NCBI RefSeq assembly: GCF_014023275.1
Contig: NZ_CP054698.1
Location: 930,001-994,000 of the forward strand
Reading direction: 5' to 3'
From: Nostoc edaphicum CCNP1411
GTDB lineage: Bacteria; Cyanobacteriota; Cyanobacteriia; Cyanobacteriales; Nostocaceae
DNA: 64,000 bases
The notes under the pieces: generated by a model
What the model was told of the DNA's origin: nothing
Database searches by the model: none
Seen by the model: only the letters and a program-made list of their open reading frames with translations
Position numbers and translations under genes: made by a program
In this document: in pieces, positions 45,936 to 55,008 of the stretch
Numbering within the stretch: the first letter of the stretch is position 1
How the letters are laid out: the number at the start of each line of letters is the position of its first letter

Positions 45936-46286
45936 ATAGTTTACAAGTATTTATGCTTACTACAGGATTGATGAGTTGGTAGTTGTTCGTTCCCTGCTTA
46001 TGGAACTTTTGCACCAGAAAAACTAAAGCAGACAAATTAAGATAGTTGACGCAGCTAATAAGCATTTGTGCCCAATAGATATTGGTATGGGGAATTGGGC
46101 ATTGGGCATTGGGCATTGGGCATTGGGTATGAGGGAAGAGATAAGGAAGGGGTACAAGGTAAAATTTTCTCCTTTATCTTCCCTTGCCTCCCCTGCCTCC
46201 CCTGCTTCCGATCTTCACATTCCCCCATGCCCTACCTGTGTCACAATAAAGAACTGTAATAAGAAAAATATTGTTAAGGTAATTTA
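45936..46286. repeat. Intergenic region before chlI with heptamer repeats
   Basis: GGGCATT repeats (46095-46130) and GCCTCCCCT repeats (46187-46210) are present. The remainder is AT-rich and should hold the chlI promoter. No gene was found. Confidence 0.55.
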
Positions 46287-47411
46287 GTGAGTCCAACTGC
46301 TCAATCCACGGCAAGTGCGCGTCGCGTAGTATTTCCTTTTACGGCAATAGTGGGCCAGGAAGAAATGAAACTGGCGCTGCTATTGAACGTGATTGACCCC
46401 AAAATTGGGGGTGTAATGATTATGGGCGATCGCGGCACCGGAAAATCCACAACTATCCGGGCGCTGGCGGATCTGCTGCCAGAAATTTCTGTGGTTGCTA
46501 ATGACCCCTTCAGTAGCGATCCTAGCGACCCCGACTTGATGAGCGATGAAGTCCGCCAACTGTTAGAACAAGGGGCAGAAATTCCCGTAGCTCACAAAAA
46601 AGTCCAAATGGTAGACTTGCCACTAGGAGCCACAGAAGACCGAGTTTGTGGCACAATCGACATCGAGAAAGCTTTATCTGAAGGTGTCAAAGCTTTTGAA
46701 CCAGGACTGCTGGCAAAGGCTAACCGAGGTATTCTCTATGTAGATGAAGTCAACTTACTAGACGACCATCTTGTAGACGTGTTACTCGACTCCGCCGCCA
46801 GTGGATGGAACACTGTAGAACGGGAAGGTATTTCTATTCGTCACCCAGCACGTTTCGTTCTTGTGGGTTCTGGAAATCCAGAAGAAGGCGAACTACGCCC
46901 CCAATTGCTCGATCGCTTTGGGATGCACGCAGAAATTCACACAGTAAAGGAACCAGCCTTGCGGGTGCAAATCGTAGAACAACGGGCGGATTTTGATCAA
47001 AATCCTCCAGCATTTCTCGAAAATTACAAACCCCAGCAAGAAGCATTGCAAGAGCAGATTGTCAATGCTCAACAGCTTTTGCCAAAAGTGAACATGGACT
47101 ATGATCTGCGGGTGAAAATTTCTGAAGTCTGTTCAGAATTGGATGTAGATGGTTTGCGGGGTGACATTGTTAGTAACCGCGCCGCCAAAGCCTTAACAGC
47201 TTATGAAGGACGCACTGAAGTTACAGTTGATGATATCCATCGCGTAATTACGCTATGTTTGCGTCACAGACTGCGGAAAGACCCCTTAGAATCGATTGAT
47301 TCTGGCTACAAAGTAGCCAAAGTTTTTAGCCGCGTCTTTGGCGTCGAACTACCAGAAAGTGATACTGCACAAAAAAACGGTACAGGTCAAAAGTTAGGGG
47401 CTAGAGGTTAA
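46287..47411 (+). CDS. chlI: Magnesium chelatase ATPase subunit I
   Basis: The protein has 374 aa with a GTG start. It is the AAA+ subunit of Mg-chelatase, which inserts Mg into protoporphyrin IX, the first step specific to chlorophyll. Walker A is [20 protein letters not shown] near residue 50, Walker [18 protein letters not shown] near 145, and Arg-finger region [15 protein letters not shown] near 205. Length and sequence are typical of cyanobacterial ChlI; the last ~15 residues are variable. Confidence 0.95.
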   Translation: MSPTAQSTASARRVVFPFTAIVGQEEMKLALLLNVIDPKIGGVMIMGDRGTGKSTTIRALADLLPEISVVANDPFSSDPSDPDLMSDEVRQLLEQGAEIPVAHKKVQMVDLPLGATEDRVCGTIDIEKALSEGVKAFEPGLLAKANRGILYVDEVNLLDDHLVDVLLDSAASGWNTVEREGISIRHPARFVLVGSGNPEEGELRPQLLDRFGMHAEIHTVKEPALRVQIVEQRADFDQNPPAFLENYKPQQEALQEQIVNAQQLLPKVNMDYDLRVKISEVCSELDVDGLRGDIVSNRAAKALTAYEGRTEVTVDDIHRVITLCLRHRLRKDPLESIDSGYKVAKVFSRVFGVELPESDTAQKNGTGQKLGARG

Positions 47412-47578
47412 AAGTTAGGAGCGGAGCCGGAAACGCTCCGCCTCCGGTGAAGAATTAATAGTTAAGAGTTTTGAATAGAAAGCTGCTTCATATCTCACAA
47501 CTTTAATTCCTCAATCAGCACTGACTATAAATCACAACTCCTAACTCTTAACTCAGCACTTAGCACTCAGCATTGAAT

Positions 47579-47875
47579 ATGAGATTTTGGTCTTTTTGGT
47601 TCAACAGCTTTATTCTATCTAGCCAATACGATCCGCCCAGGTTTGTAGAGTTATTGATGCTCTTATTAGCGATCGCTATGCTGGCAATAGGCAGTATTTT
47701 ACCCGACAGGCCCTATTTAATTTTATGCTTGAGCTTAATAATTGGGTCATCTATTTCTATCTTAGTGCGGGAAGCGATCGCCCCCTCACCCCAGACACGA
47801 ATTACCCAACTAACAGCATCTCTATTGCTCATCATCAGCCTATGTGGCTTTGCTGACTTAATGTATACTCTTTAA
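47579..47875 (+). CDS. Hypothetical small membrane protein
   Basis: The protein has 98 aa from ATG 47579 (MRFWSFWFNSF); the frame also allows TTG 47573. Three hydrophobic helices (about residues 22-38, 46-62 and 78-96) are predicted. It is not recognised. HIP1 sites and codon use fit the chromosome. Confidence 0.5.
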   Translation: MRFWSFWFNSFILSSQYDPPRFVELLMLLLAIAMLAIGSILPDRPYLILCLSLIIGSSISILVREAIAPSPQTRITQLTASLLLIISLCGFADLMYTL

Positions 47876-48418
47876 AATTAGTCATTTGTTATTTGTCCTT
47901 TGTCGTTTGTTAGTTATAAGCCAATACGCTTGGGTTAAGGTTTATTGGTGTAGGTAATTGGTCTTTGAAGACGCGATTTATCGCGTCTCTACATGAGGGT
48001 TTTGTTGCTTATTCTGAACTGTGTTGAGTTATAAACACCAATAGACTAATGACTAATGACCAATGACCAATGACTAATGACTAATCATTCCATTTTTGCA
48101 TTTCTACCAATTCCATACACAACTCAATAGGATGATTACTGAATAAGCACTTCAGGTAGTTATTATCCTTTTGCTACTCATCCGCTACTCAATCAAGTGT
48201 GAAATCTTTCATTTTTAGCGATCGCAAGCAGCAATTGCGCTACTCAAATGCTACTCATTAGCGCCCAGTGAGTAAACTGGGGAATGCACATGGGAAAACA
48301 GCGTCCGCTTGCCAGTACGTCATCAACGCCTGCTAGAAGGTGACGGGCATAGTGCGGGGGAAGGTCAACTCTTCTTCAGGATGGGAGGCAGGGAATAAAT
48401 ACTTGTGCGAATTTTGAA
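47876..48418. other. Gene-free junction between chromosome and accessory element
   Basis: The left half has dispersed repeats (CAATACGCTTGGGTTAAGG, GATTTATCGCGTCTCTAC, ATGACCA heptamers at 48045-48080). From 48170 four copies of GCTACTCA occur in two pairs (TGCTACTCATCCGCTACTCA and CGCTACTCAAATGCTACTCA). One GGTGACGGGC lies near 48340. The boundary of the accessory element is probably here, but no attachment site can be proven with one end in view. Confidence 0.45.
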
Positions 48419-48646
48419 TTAAGAGTGAATCCCCAGTGAATCCCCAGTAGATTGAGAAGTGCGATCGCGTTCGTATTCCTGAGCAGTTTTATATTCGCAC
48501 TGAAATTGCTCTAGTTCTTGTATGCGCTTCTCCAAAAGAGTATGCCTGACGCCATTGATCTGAATCATCTCGCTTATTTTGGTGTTTAGCTGATTTAGGA
48601 TCAGTAGCAATTCCTCTTGATTCAAAGGTTCAGTAATTTGAGTCAC
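48419..48646 (-). CDS. Small coiled-coil protein of accessory element
   Basis: The protein has 75 aa with a GTG start at 48646. It is predicted almost all helix, with LNQEELLLILNQLNTKISEM and RIQELEQFQCEYKTAQEYE. It follows the 141-aa gene by two bases, so it is co-translated. The last codons lie in a repeated GTGAATCCCCA. Unknown function. Confidence 0.5.
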   Translation of the reverse strand: MTQITEPLNQEELLLILNQLNTKISEMIQINGVRHTLLEKRIQELEQFQCEYKTAQEYERDRTSQSTGDSLGIHS

Positions 48647-48648
48647 AG

Positions 48649-49074
48649 CTATTCTTCCTGAGTATTTTCTTCATATTCTCTGATATTAAAGGTAGTGTCA
48701 CGCTGCAAAAATCGCTGAATATCCCGTGTATAGAAGAGAAGGCGCTTAAATTTATGATTAATTTTTTGGTCTAACTGCCCCATTACCATTTGCACCACAT
48801 CCTTTCTGTTTACATATTCTTGGATGTGTAAATCAAACCTCTTATCCAAATCCCTGATTTTTTCAGCATTGTTAGCTTGTTCTTTCAGCGCTAGTTCAAT
48901 TTGGCTAATGGAAGCCGAGATACTATTCATTTTGCTAATTATGCGAATAGCCACTCCAGCCAAAGCAGAGACGCTGACCAAAATGCCCAAAAACACTCCA
49001 GTACTTTCTAGGGTTAATGTAATCCCTGGCGAGTTGGGAGGGCTAACAGCTATTGTCGAAGCTGTGTTGTTCAT
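48649..49074 (-). CDS. Hypothetical single-TM coiled-coil protein
   Basis: The protein has 141 aa. One membrane helix (about residues 26-46, GVFLGILVSVSALAGVAIRI) is followed by a coiled coil (SISASISQIELALKEQANNA) and a basic helical tail. ATGA overlaps the stop of the upstream gene (49071-49074). Layout would suit a membrane-anchored spanin- or holin-like accessory protein, but nothing proves that. Confidence 0.55.
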   Translation of the reverse strand: MNNTASTIAVSPPNSPGITLTLESTGVFLGILVSVSALAGVAIRIISKMNSISASISQIELALKEQANNAEKIRDLDKRFDLHIQEYVNRKDVVQMVMGQLDQKINHKFKRLLFYTRDIQRFLQRDTTFNIREYEENTQEE

Positions 49075-49478
49075 AAATCAACTGCCAGCTTACTATTCTT
49101 GACCTTGCCCAATTCAGAAAGTAATTGCTTCTGCAAGAAGTCTGCCGAAGCAGGTATTATCTGGTCTTGATAACATATCTCCCAATAATTTTGAGGATGA
49201 CGACGCAAATAGAAACCAATGGTCAGAAACTCAAAATAGGCACAAACTGAAAATACCGATATTTCTTTAGGTGGCAGTACCTTGAGTTTCAATGATGATT
49301 GAATATTGCCATCAAGACAACTATTCAGTTCATTCTCAAACTGCTTAATCAACAATTCAGATGCCGCTTGTTCTGCCGATAATCTATAAGTCTGGATTGC
49401 ACTTTCTTTCTCATTGATAGACTTCCATTGACTATCAATAGCAGCTTCAATGTTGAATCCTGGCAATATAATTTCCAT
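49071..49478 (-). CDS. Hypothetical protein of accessory element
   Basis: The protein has 135 aa and is not recognised. It is mostly helical with a short beta-like centre (SVFSVCAYFEFLTIGFYLRR). It lies 12 bases after the 522-aa gene and overlaps the next by ATGA, so the four minus-strand genes here form a tight transcription unit. Confidence 0.5.
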   Translation of the reverse strand: MEIILPGFNIEAAIDSQWKSINEKESAIQTYRLSAEQAASELLIKQFENELNSCLDGNIQSSLKLKVLPPKEISVFSVCAYFEFLTIGFYLRRHPQNYWEICYQDQIIPASADFLQKQLLSELGKVKNSKLAVDL

Positions 49479-49490
49479 ATTTACTATTAA

Positions 49491-51059
49491 TTAAGTTGTA
49501 AGGTTTTCCGCTCCTGGCTTCTTCAGGAGTTCAATAATCCTGGCTTCAAAATCATTGGGTTTAGCATCTACCCATAAATCAATGCGGTCATTCTTGCGAA
49601 TGTAGCGTTTTCCGTTAATAGGAATACCGCTCCCTAAAGCACCTGGAATTTGATACTGGTTGAGAATCGTAAAATATGCCGGATAAATCTGCACAGGCTG
49701 CTTAAGGTAGCTGCCAGTGTTGTCTTCTGTCCGGTCTTCAGTGATTGTGGGTTTTTTGATTAATTCAGCTTTAGAGAGAGCTAACAAAGCTCTCATTCGG
49801 TCTTCGGCTTCATCGGCAGTAGATGCATACACCGCCATCTGCCGTCCGTTATCCAGAAATCCGGTTACGCGGTATCGCCCGTAGAGGTATCCATTTGCAC
49901 CGCCACAAGCAAGCTTGATTCTTTCCCAATCTATTTTGGATGGGTCAATGTCAGGTACAGAGCAAGTAGCACTTACTAATCTGTCATTACCTCGTTTTGT
50001 CCACGGTGGAGTTTTGTTACTGAAGAATTGAATTTGCAGGCTGATGGTTCTTGGCTTGGCTCTTAAGTATTCATCAATTGGCGCTCCGACAAAAGTACCG
50101 ATATCCCTAGATTCCATCAGTTGGTAATTGGTCAGCGTTTGCACAATCACTGGTCTTAATGCTTCCTGGGGCCCAGCAAGAATAATTCGCTGATCCTCAA
50201 TGCTTCTATCAGGTTGGATTTCAACATAGCGAGTGCGGCCCAATGGCGGTTGATTCTGTTGCCTCAACTTTTCCAAAGCCAAGTACGAATCAATCGAATT
50301 CGCTACTACGTAACCAGCCTCTACGCATCCGTCCCAGGCTTCCTCTAGGAACTCCTCTACAAAGTTGCGGATAGCTTCATTAGGGATAGACTCAACGGCA
50401 TTATCAACAGCGATCGCAAAAGACCAAGGCTTAGACCCCTCATTACCCCAAGCCTTTACTAGCTTTTCTGTATTGCTTCCAAACAATCGCCCCATCAATT
50501 GGGAATTGGACTTGATAAATTTGCGGACATTTTTGAAGCCCCACAAAATAAGCGATTGAACGCCACTCATGAAACAATATCTAACTAGTCCAGCCAAATT
50601 GGACATGAATTCTTCCGCCATTTCTTCGCCAACATTTTTGAGTACATAAGCCCCTAGAGGCTCATTGAAAGCAAAAATTGTTGCACCAGGAAGAATGCCG
50701 CAAGCAAGATACCCAGCCGAATTGCCTAAAGTTCCTCCCAGCATTCCGCTTAAAGCGTTCCACCTTTGTTGAATTTGTTGGTCTATCTCGGTATCTGTCA
50801 TGTTCCAATTGAAGTTCCAAATAAATTGGGACGTGGATACAAATAGACTCCATAAACCTGTTAGAGAGAAACTTATAAACTTTCCAACATTTGCTACCAA
50901 AAACCCCACCAATCGCTTGCCACCATTCCAAAGCCAACTTAAAAGACCGCCTTCGTCTTCTTCGCTGTCTTCAAAAGAGTTATCAAAAGTGCGATCGCCA
51001 ATCGCGGATCGCACAACTGTTGATTCCAATTCTTCAACAAGAATATCGGCTAGCCCCAT
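49491..51059 (-). CDS. Large hypothetical protein with hydrophobic amphipathic segments
   Basis: The protein has 522 aa from ATG 51059. GGAGGAG four bases before it decides this start over an upstream Met at 51125, and the gene then overlaps the preceding stop by only ten bases. Acidic N-terminus (EDSEEDEGG) is followed by several hydrophobic segments between residues ~40 and 190 (GGKRLVGFLVANVGKFISFS, GMLGGTLGNSAGYLACGILP). The C-terminal half is soluble (YGRYRVTGFLDNGRQMAVYA). No family recognised. It may be a structural or membrane-active protein of the element. Confidence 0.62.
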   Translation of the reverse strand: MGLADILVEELESTVVRSAIGDRTFDNSFEDSEEDEGGLLSWLWNGGKRLVGFLVANVGKFISFSLTGLWSLFVSTSQFIWNFNWNMTDTEIDQQIQQRWNALSGMLGGTLGNSAGYLACGILPGATIFAFNEPLGAYVLKNVGEEMAEEFMSNLAGLVRYCFMSGVQSLILWGFKNVRKFIKSNSQLMGRLFGSNTEKLVKAWGNEGSKPWSFAIAVDNAVESIPNEAIRNFVEEFLEEAWDGCVEAGYVVANSIDSYLALEKLRQQNQPPLGRTRYVEIQPDRSIEDQRIILAGPQEALRPVIVQTLTNYQLMESRDIGTFVGAPIDEYLRAKPRTISLQIQFFSNKTPPWTKRGNDRLVSATCSVPDIDPSKIDWERIKLACGGANGYLYGRYRVTGFLDNGRQMAVYASTADEAEDRMRALLALSKAELIKKPTITEDRTEDNTGSYLKQPVQIYPAYFTILNQYQIPGALGSGIPINGKRYIRKNDRIDLWVDAKPNDFEARIIELLKKPGAENLTT

Positions 51060-51445
51060 AACTCCTCCAGCCGCACTTGCAAATTCGCGTCTGGGGTAAT
51101 ACCCACTAAACGGGGACGACGCCAACTGACTTTGTAAATTTCAAAATCTCGGAAGTAAACAGAACGCTCTTGGAAGTCAGCGGGGATAGGCATTTCAAAA
51201 ATTACGGGGGTAGTGGCAGGGTAAATTCTAAAAGCTGCTCCCGTTGCGTCAGTGTTGGCTGTGGTGTATCGGGGGCGGATCAAGACGTAACTAGATAACT
51301 TGCTCCAGTCTGAGCAAAGGAAAGATGCTCTCAGTGTGGCATTTGCGCCGGTAGCTGTCGTTGGGAATTTTACCCAAAGTTTTTTCTCAGCTTGTACCGT
51401 GCCAAGGTCATTCCACACCCCAATGTCATCAGTCCTCGTCGTCAT
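51050..51445 (-). CDS. Hypothetical beta-rich protein
   Basis: The protein has 131 aa from ATG 51445 (GAGGA eight bases before; an in-frame GTG at 51451 is also possible). It has the composition of a beta-sandwich (ATLRASFLCSDWSKLSSYVL, FRIYPATTPVIFEMPIPADF). It overlaps both neighbours. Unknown; could be a virion or adhesion protein. Confidence 0.55.
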   Translation of the reverse strand: MTTRTDDIGVWNDLGTVQAEKKLWVKFPTTATGANATLRASFLCSDWSKLSSYVLIRPRYTTANTDATGAAFRIYPATTPVIFEMPIPADFQERSVYFRDFEIYKVSWRRPRLVGITPDANLQVRLEELWG

Positions 51446-51671
51446 CGCCACATTCCTCTAGCCGTTGGTCGTATTCACCGCCCTCGATGTACTCTTCCAT
51501 TTCTTCTTGGGTCACCACTTCCAAAATTCCGCTGCCACTGCGGGCGACAAACGCGAAATCAGGGTTGTGGTAGGCGAAGTTACGCCAAGCGGGGGGAAGG
51601 GTGCAATAAAGGTAGTCGTCAAAGAAAGGGTGTCCGGGGAGAATTAACCCGGACTCGGTCTCAATTACCAT
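51429..51671 (-). CDS. Small acidic hypothetical protein
   Basis: The protein has 80 aa: MVIETESGLILPGHPFFDDY, then an acidic end ECGDDDED. It is two bases behind the 227-aa gene and overlaps the next gene. Unknown function. Such small acidic proteins are common in phage structural blocks as chaperones or adaptors, but this is only analogy. Confidence 0.5.
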   Translation of the reverse strand: MVIETESGLILPGHPFFDDYLYCTLPPAWRNFAYHNPDFAFVARSGSGILEVVTQEEMEEYIEGGEYDQRLEECGDDDED

Positions 51672-51673
51672 GA

Positions 51674-52357
51674 TTACGAACCACCGCCACCACCACTAGA
51701 GGCAACTAGCACAATCTCCTCACTGAGAATGTCGTAGCCAGCAGTTGAAACATTTTCTGCCATGCTCGTTGAATAAAAACTTGAAAAATTAGAACCATCC
51801 GTCAACTGTTTACTAGCTCTACCAGGACGTGGCTTTGAGGAACCAGAGACAAGTTTGTTGCGTTCAGTATTGGAGATCGTTTCTGAATGCTCCAACCCCA
51901 GTTCAGCACCGTAAGCCTCAAAATCAGCCTTGTTCATTGAAAAACAGTAAAGGCTACCATCTGACAACGTGGCGACAGCTGTTAGACTTCCTCTTTGAGC
52001 GCTTGAAGCTCTTAGAGTTACGCTGCGGCGGTTTTTAGATAAATTCCAGGACTTGCCTAGTGCGGTAGCTAGCTTATCGTAAGCGCAAAAGGTAGAGACT
52101 GATTGCTGCTGCCCAACGGTAGCATTCGATATCCTTTTCGTAACTCTGGCTGGCTTAGGTGCTTGAGCGCCAATTACCAAGATTAAGCCAGATCCAGTAA
52201 CCGCAGATTGAGCAGTATGTCCTAAATCAGTGGTTAGGTCTGTTTGAGAAATTCCTGAGATACTAGCCAAATTTTTGCTTTTCCAACCAAATCTGACAAC
52301 AGGATTAACGGCTACAAAGATTACATCTTCTCGCTTTTTATTACGGGTATAACTTGG
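51674..52357 (-). CDS. Hypothetical protein, first gene of a minus-strand unit
   Basis: The protein has 227 aa from ATG 52357 (MPSYTRNKKREDVIFVAVNP); an upstream Met at 52426 is less likely. It is rich in Ser, Thr and Ala and ends in a flexible SSGGGGGS tail. Internal WNLSKNRRSVTLRASSAQRG and LSDGSLYCFSMNKADFEAYG suggest a compact beta/alpha domain. No homologue is recalled. It leads the unit 52357-48419. Confidence 0.55.
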   Translation of the reverse strand, partial: PSYTRNKKREDVIFVAVNPVVRFGWKSKNLASISGISQTDLTTDLGHTAQSAVTGSGLILVIGAQAPKPARVTKRISNATVGQQQSVSTFCAYDKLATALGKSWNLSKNRRSVTLRASSAQRGSLTAVATLSDGSLYCFSMNKADFEAYGAELGLEHSETISNTERNKLVSGSSKPRPGRASKQLTDGSNFSSFYSTSMAENVSTAGYDILSEEIVLVASSGGGGGS

Positions 52358-52426
52358 CATGATTTGTAAAATGAATTCAGTACACACAACTCTATGTGAG
52401 GCTGAATAGCTATTACCAGGGAACAA

Positions 52427-52623
52427 ACACGGCTATAGCAGATATTCGTCCAAATGAATCATTGAGTATTAAATAATGCTAACAACCTTTCAAGAACAAC
52501 ACCTACACAAACTTTGACCCCAAGGCAAAACGATGTTACGGGCTATTAGAACCCTATGGGTGCTAAAAAAGTACGAGGCTGCCTGATGGGTAACTCTTGC
52601 CGCCTGGTAAAGGAGTGAAAACA
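52427..52623. promoter_or_regulatory. Divergent promoter region, possibly structured leader
   Basis: About 270 bases lie between the divergent starts at 52357 (minus) and 52624 (plus). The part near 52540-52610 has GC-rich short stems (GGGCTATTAGAACCC and GGCTGCCTGATGGG...CCGCC) and could be a structured RNA or operator. AAGGAG eight bases before 52624 is the ribosome site of the plus gene. Confidence 0.4.
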
Positions 52624-52869
52624 ATGGATCTTATCTGCTACCCCTTGATGGGGACGAAAAGCCAACGGTGTATGCTTCGCAGGCGTGCTAAAGGCTGGCA
52701 AGTAGGGGGTAGGGCTTACCACTACGTACCCCGATACGAACTTATCCGTCGCCTCATGGAACAAACGGGATTATCCGAGGAATCCGTTAGAAAACAGATA
52801 CGAGACGAGAGGCTTTGGCTTTTACAAGAAGATTATGGAACAGGTGCAATTACCGCAGCAGATGTGTGA
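52624..52869 (+). CDS. Small putative helix-turn-helix protein
   Basis: The protein has 81 aa from ATG 52624, well supported by AAGGAG. A basic middle, QRCMLRRRAKGWQVGG, is followed by a helix-turn-helix-like stretch (YELIRRLMEQTGLSEESVRK). It is the only plus-strand gene within the minus-strand block and is convergent with the 658-aa gene (stops two bases apart). It is a candidate regulator of the element. Confidence 0.58.
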   Translation: MDLICYPLMGTKSQRCMLRRRAKGWQVGGRAYHYVPRYELIRRLMEQTGLSEESVRKQIRDERLWLLQEDYGTGAITAADV

Positions 52870-52870
52870 A

Positions 52871-54847
52871 TTACTGCCCTTGGTCTTCGACATCACTAGT
52901 ATCATTGCCAATTTCGCGGATTTTCGGGCGCTGCGCTAAAGGTCGGCTGTAGGGGTCGGTTGTATTAGTAATTCCCGGCTGGGCGATGAATCCCTGTTCA
53001 GCTTCCTCAATGAAACTGTCCCATTCATTCTTTATCGGTTTGGATGGATCTGGAGAAACAGGGGGATTGTCTTTCACAAGCCCATCAACGGACTTGGAGA
53101 GGTCAATCGCACCACTCAAAAACTCTTTGAGCTTATTGAGAGTATCGCCAGTTCCAAGATTTTTGAAGTTAGCTGCTTTCCACATCGCGGCTAACTCTAG
53201 GATTGGTGCGAGAGCGTCGTTGAGGTCTTCCTTATCGTCATTCTCCCAACCCTTTACCTTTACCTGTCCGCTTTTTAGCATTTGGTCTAGGCGAGGTTCC
53301 CCAGGCTTGAAGGTAAAGGGCACATCTTTCTCTACTTGTTTGCCCTTATACCCCAAATATTCTGCATTTCCTCTACTGTAATCAGCCGCCAGGATTGCAG
53401 ATTGCTTGGCACTTCCTGCCTCAATCATGCTGTTTGTTGTAGCAATTAGATTGGCGTTACTCTCACTTTGAAGTGTTAGCAAAATCCCCATAATTTCTGC
53501 TAGCGCTTCTGCAATATTTGGCAAGGATACTTTCTTCTCTTGATCACCTTCTTGAGTTAAATCAGCATCCTTGATTTTGATTTCTAAAGGATACTTACCT
53601 GATAAAGCATCCAATTGTTTCACACTATAAGAAACGTATTGAGCTAAATTCTGAATTTGAATAATTCCAGCATCTTTTTTAGTTAGCAGTTTTGGCACAC
53701 TAGCAGGTAAGTCATCCGAACCAATTTTTTTAAGAATTAATCTAAGAAGTCTTTCTAAATCAGAATTATCTGGGCAGCATCCCATCTTGCAGCATTCCTT
53801 TTTTGGCGGTGGAGGTGGGTCAATTGGTGGGGTGGCATCGGGGCAAAAGAAAAAAAGTTGGTAAATGTAAGTTTCTGTCCAAATATTTGGTGCAGTGGCT
53901 CTCTGATTGAAGATATTTTGTCTTGTCAAATTGTTATATTGGGTCTTGCTCATAAATGACATTAGCGAGAAACTGCCAATTATGTGCGAGGCTATCGGGT
54001 TTGATTTGCGGAGTACTTTTATATTCGTTTGTTTAGTAGCAGTGCTGATGTATATGACTGCATCCGTCTCTTGCTCGTATCTCCACTCTGTTGTTGGGTC
54101 AAGCACATCTCCGTCAATCGTTCCACCTTTCAGTCGCCATTGTTCAGCTCTGGATTGGATACCAAATGTCATTCCGTCGTATGCGGAATTAAAAACGAAA
54201 CTATGTGTAGCAGAATAAAACACACAAAAATCCGCAGGGGTATCATATCCAACAATCTCATCACTATTATTCAAAGGATAAATTACCTTTGTTATTTTGC
54301 AAGTATTCCGTAAATCCGCCCTAGCTCCATTGGTATATCGCTGCACTGATGTTTGGAGTGGCGTAGAAATTGCTACCAGTCCATAGTCACAATTAGCAGG
54401 CATTTTAGACGAATTACCTGGTGTGATAGCTGGCTCCGGTAGCGGTGGATCTTCAGGTTTGCAATCAGGATTTCTCCAAACAATTTGAAGTGGAGGTAAC
54501 TTTATAAATCCCAGAGTGCCACTAAATTGCACTCCAATATTGCATTCATCTAAAACAATCTCAACACTAAGTCCAACTGGACTAAGGTCGAAAGGATTTT
54601 CCCCACACCAAGGGCTGTCTGGATATCTATCACAATCGGTTGGATCTGCGGGGGTATCCGGTGTTGCGTAAAAAGGACTATTAAAAAGTGGTACTAGTCC
54701 TTCTTGTGGATCAACTATTTCATAATTTAAAGGATTTGGTGAATTTGGTCTTTTGGTTTTGGGTGGTTTTCTAAATTGATTTTGTGTTTTCTTTTCTAAG
54801 TTGAAATTTGGTTTTTTAGCTAGGTCTATCTTGGCAAGTCTAATCAT
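52871..54847 (-). CDS. Large Cys-rich hypothetical protein of accessory element
   Basis: The protein has 658 aa and no family is recognised. The N-terminal 75 residues are basic and Pro/Asn-rich. A beta-rich middle part follows (LSVEIVLDECNIGVQFSGTL). A Pro-run and tight Cys cluster, PPPPPKKECCKMGCCPD, lie near residue 350, followed by amphipathic helix LERLLRLILKKIG. The helical C-terminal part contains EALAEIMGILLTLQSESNAN and a disordered acidic tail. It may be a minor structural or surface protein. Its ATG overlaps the stop of the 54-aa gene upstream. Confidence 0.62.
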   Translation of the reverse strand: MIRLAKIDLAKKPNFNLEKKTQNQFRKPPKTKRPNSPNPLNYEIVDPQEGLVPLFNSPFYATPDTPADPTDCDRYPDSPWCGENPFDLSPVGLSVEIVLDECNIGVQFSGTLGFIKLPPLQIVWRNPDCKPEDPPLPEPAITPGNSSKMPANCDYGLVAISTPLQTSVQRYTNGARADLRNTCKITKVIYPLNNSDEIVGYDTPADFCVFYSATHSFVFNSAYDGMTFGIQSRAEQWRLKGGTIDGDVLDPTTEWRYEQETDAVIYISTATKQTNIKVLRKSNPIASHIIGSFSLMSFMSKTQYNNLTRQNIFNQRATAPNIWTETYIYQLFFFCPDATPPIDPPPPPKKECCKMGCCPDNSDLERLLRLILKKIGSDDLPASVPKLLTKKDAGIIQIQNLAQYVSYSVKQLDALSGKYPLEIKIKDADLTQEGDQEKKVSLPNIAEALAEIMGILLTLQSESNANLIATTNSMIEAGSAKQSAILAADYSRGNAEYLGYKGKQVEKDVPFTFKPGEPRLDQMLKSGQVKVKGWENDDKEDLNDALAPILELAAMWKAANFKNLGTGDTLNKLKEFLSGAIDLSKSVDGLVKDNPPVSPDPSKPIKNEWDSFIEEAEQGFIAQPGITNTTDPYSRPLAQRPKIREIGNDTSDVEDQGQ

Positions 54848-55008
54848 TTTACAAATCTAACGCTCAAGGCTTTGGATTTATTATTCAAGCGCTGATACTT
54901 GTTTTTCATTACTTCAAGCTCAATCTTGCCGAAAATTCGGTAAGGCATCTTAAAGTCTCGTGGGTCATTTACTACCCCAATCAATTTGTCGTATTGTTCG
55001 TAGGGCAT
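54844..55008 (-). CDS. 54-aa small protein linking two structural-type genes
   Basis: MPYEQYDKLIGVVNDPRDFK opens a 54-aa protein with a basic helical end (VMKNKYQRLNNKSKALSVRF). Its start overlaps the stop of the upstream gene (TAATG), and its TGA overlaps the ATG of the 658-aa gene (ATGA). Such perfect coupling on both sides supports a real gene in spite of its size. Confidence 0.62.
   Translation of the reverse strand: MPYEQYDKLIGVVNDPRDFKMPYRIFGKIELEVMKNKYQRLNNKSKALSVRFVK

Noticed and set aside
46805..47046. Frames on both strands within chlI
   Set aside because: chlI covers the region fully with conserved motifs.
47876..48418. tRNA gene as integration site of the accessory element
   Set aside because: No cloverleaf could be found by eye in this gap.
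53907..54313. Plus-strand open frames inside the 658-aa gene
   Set aside because: Opposite-strand shadows without ribosome sites; the minus-strand gene is coupled to its neighbours.
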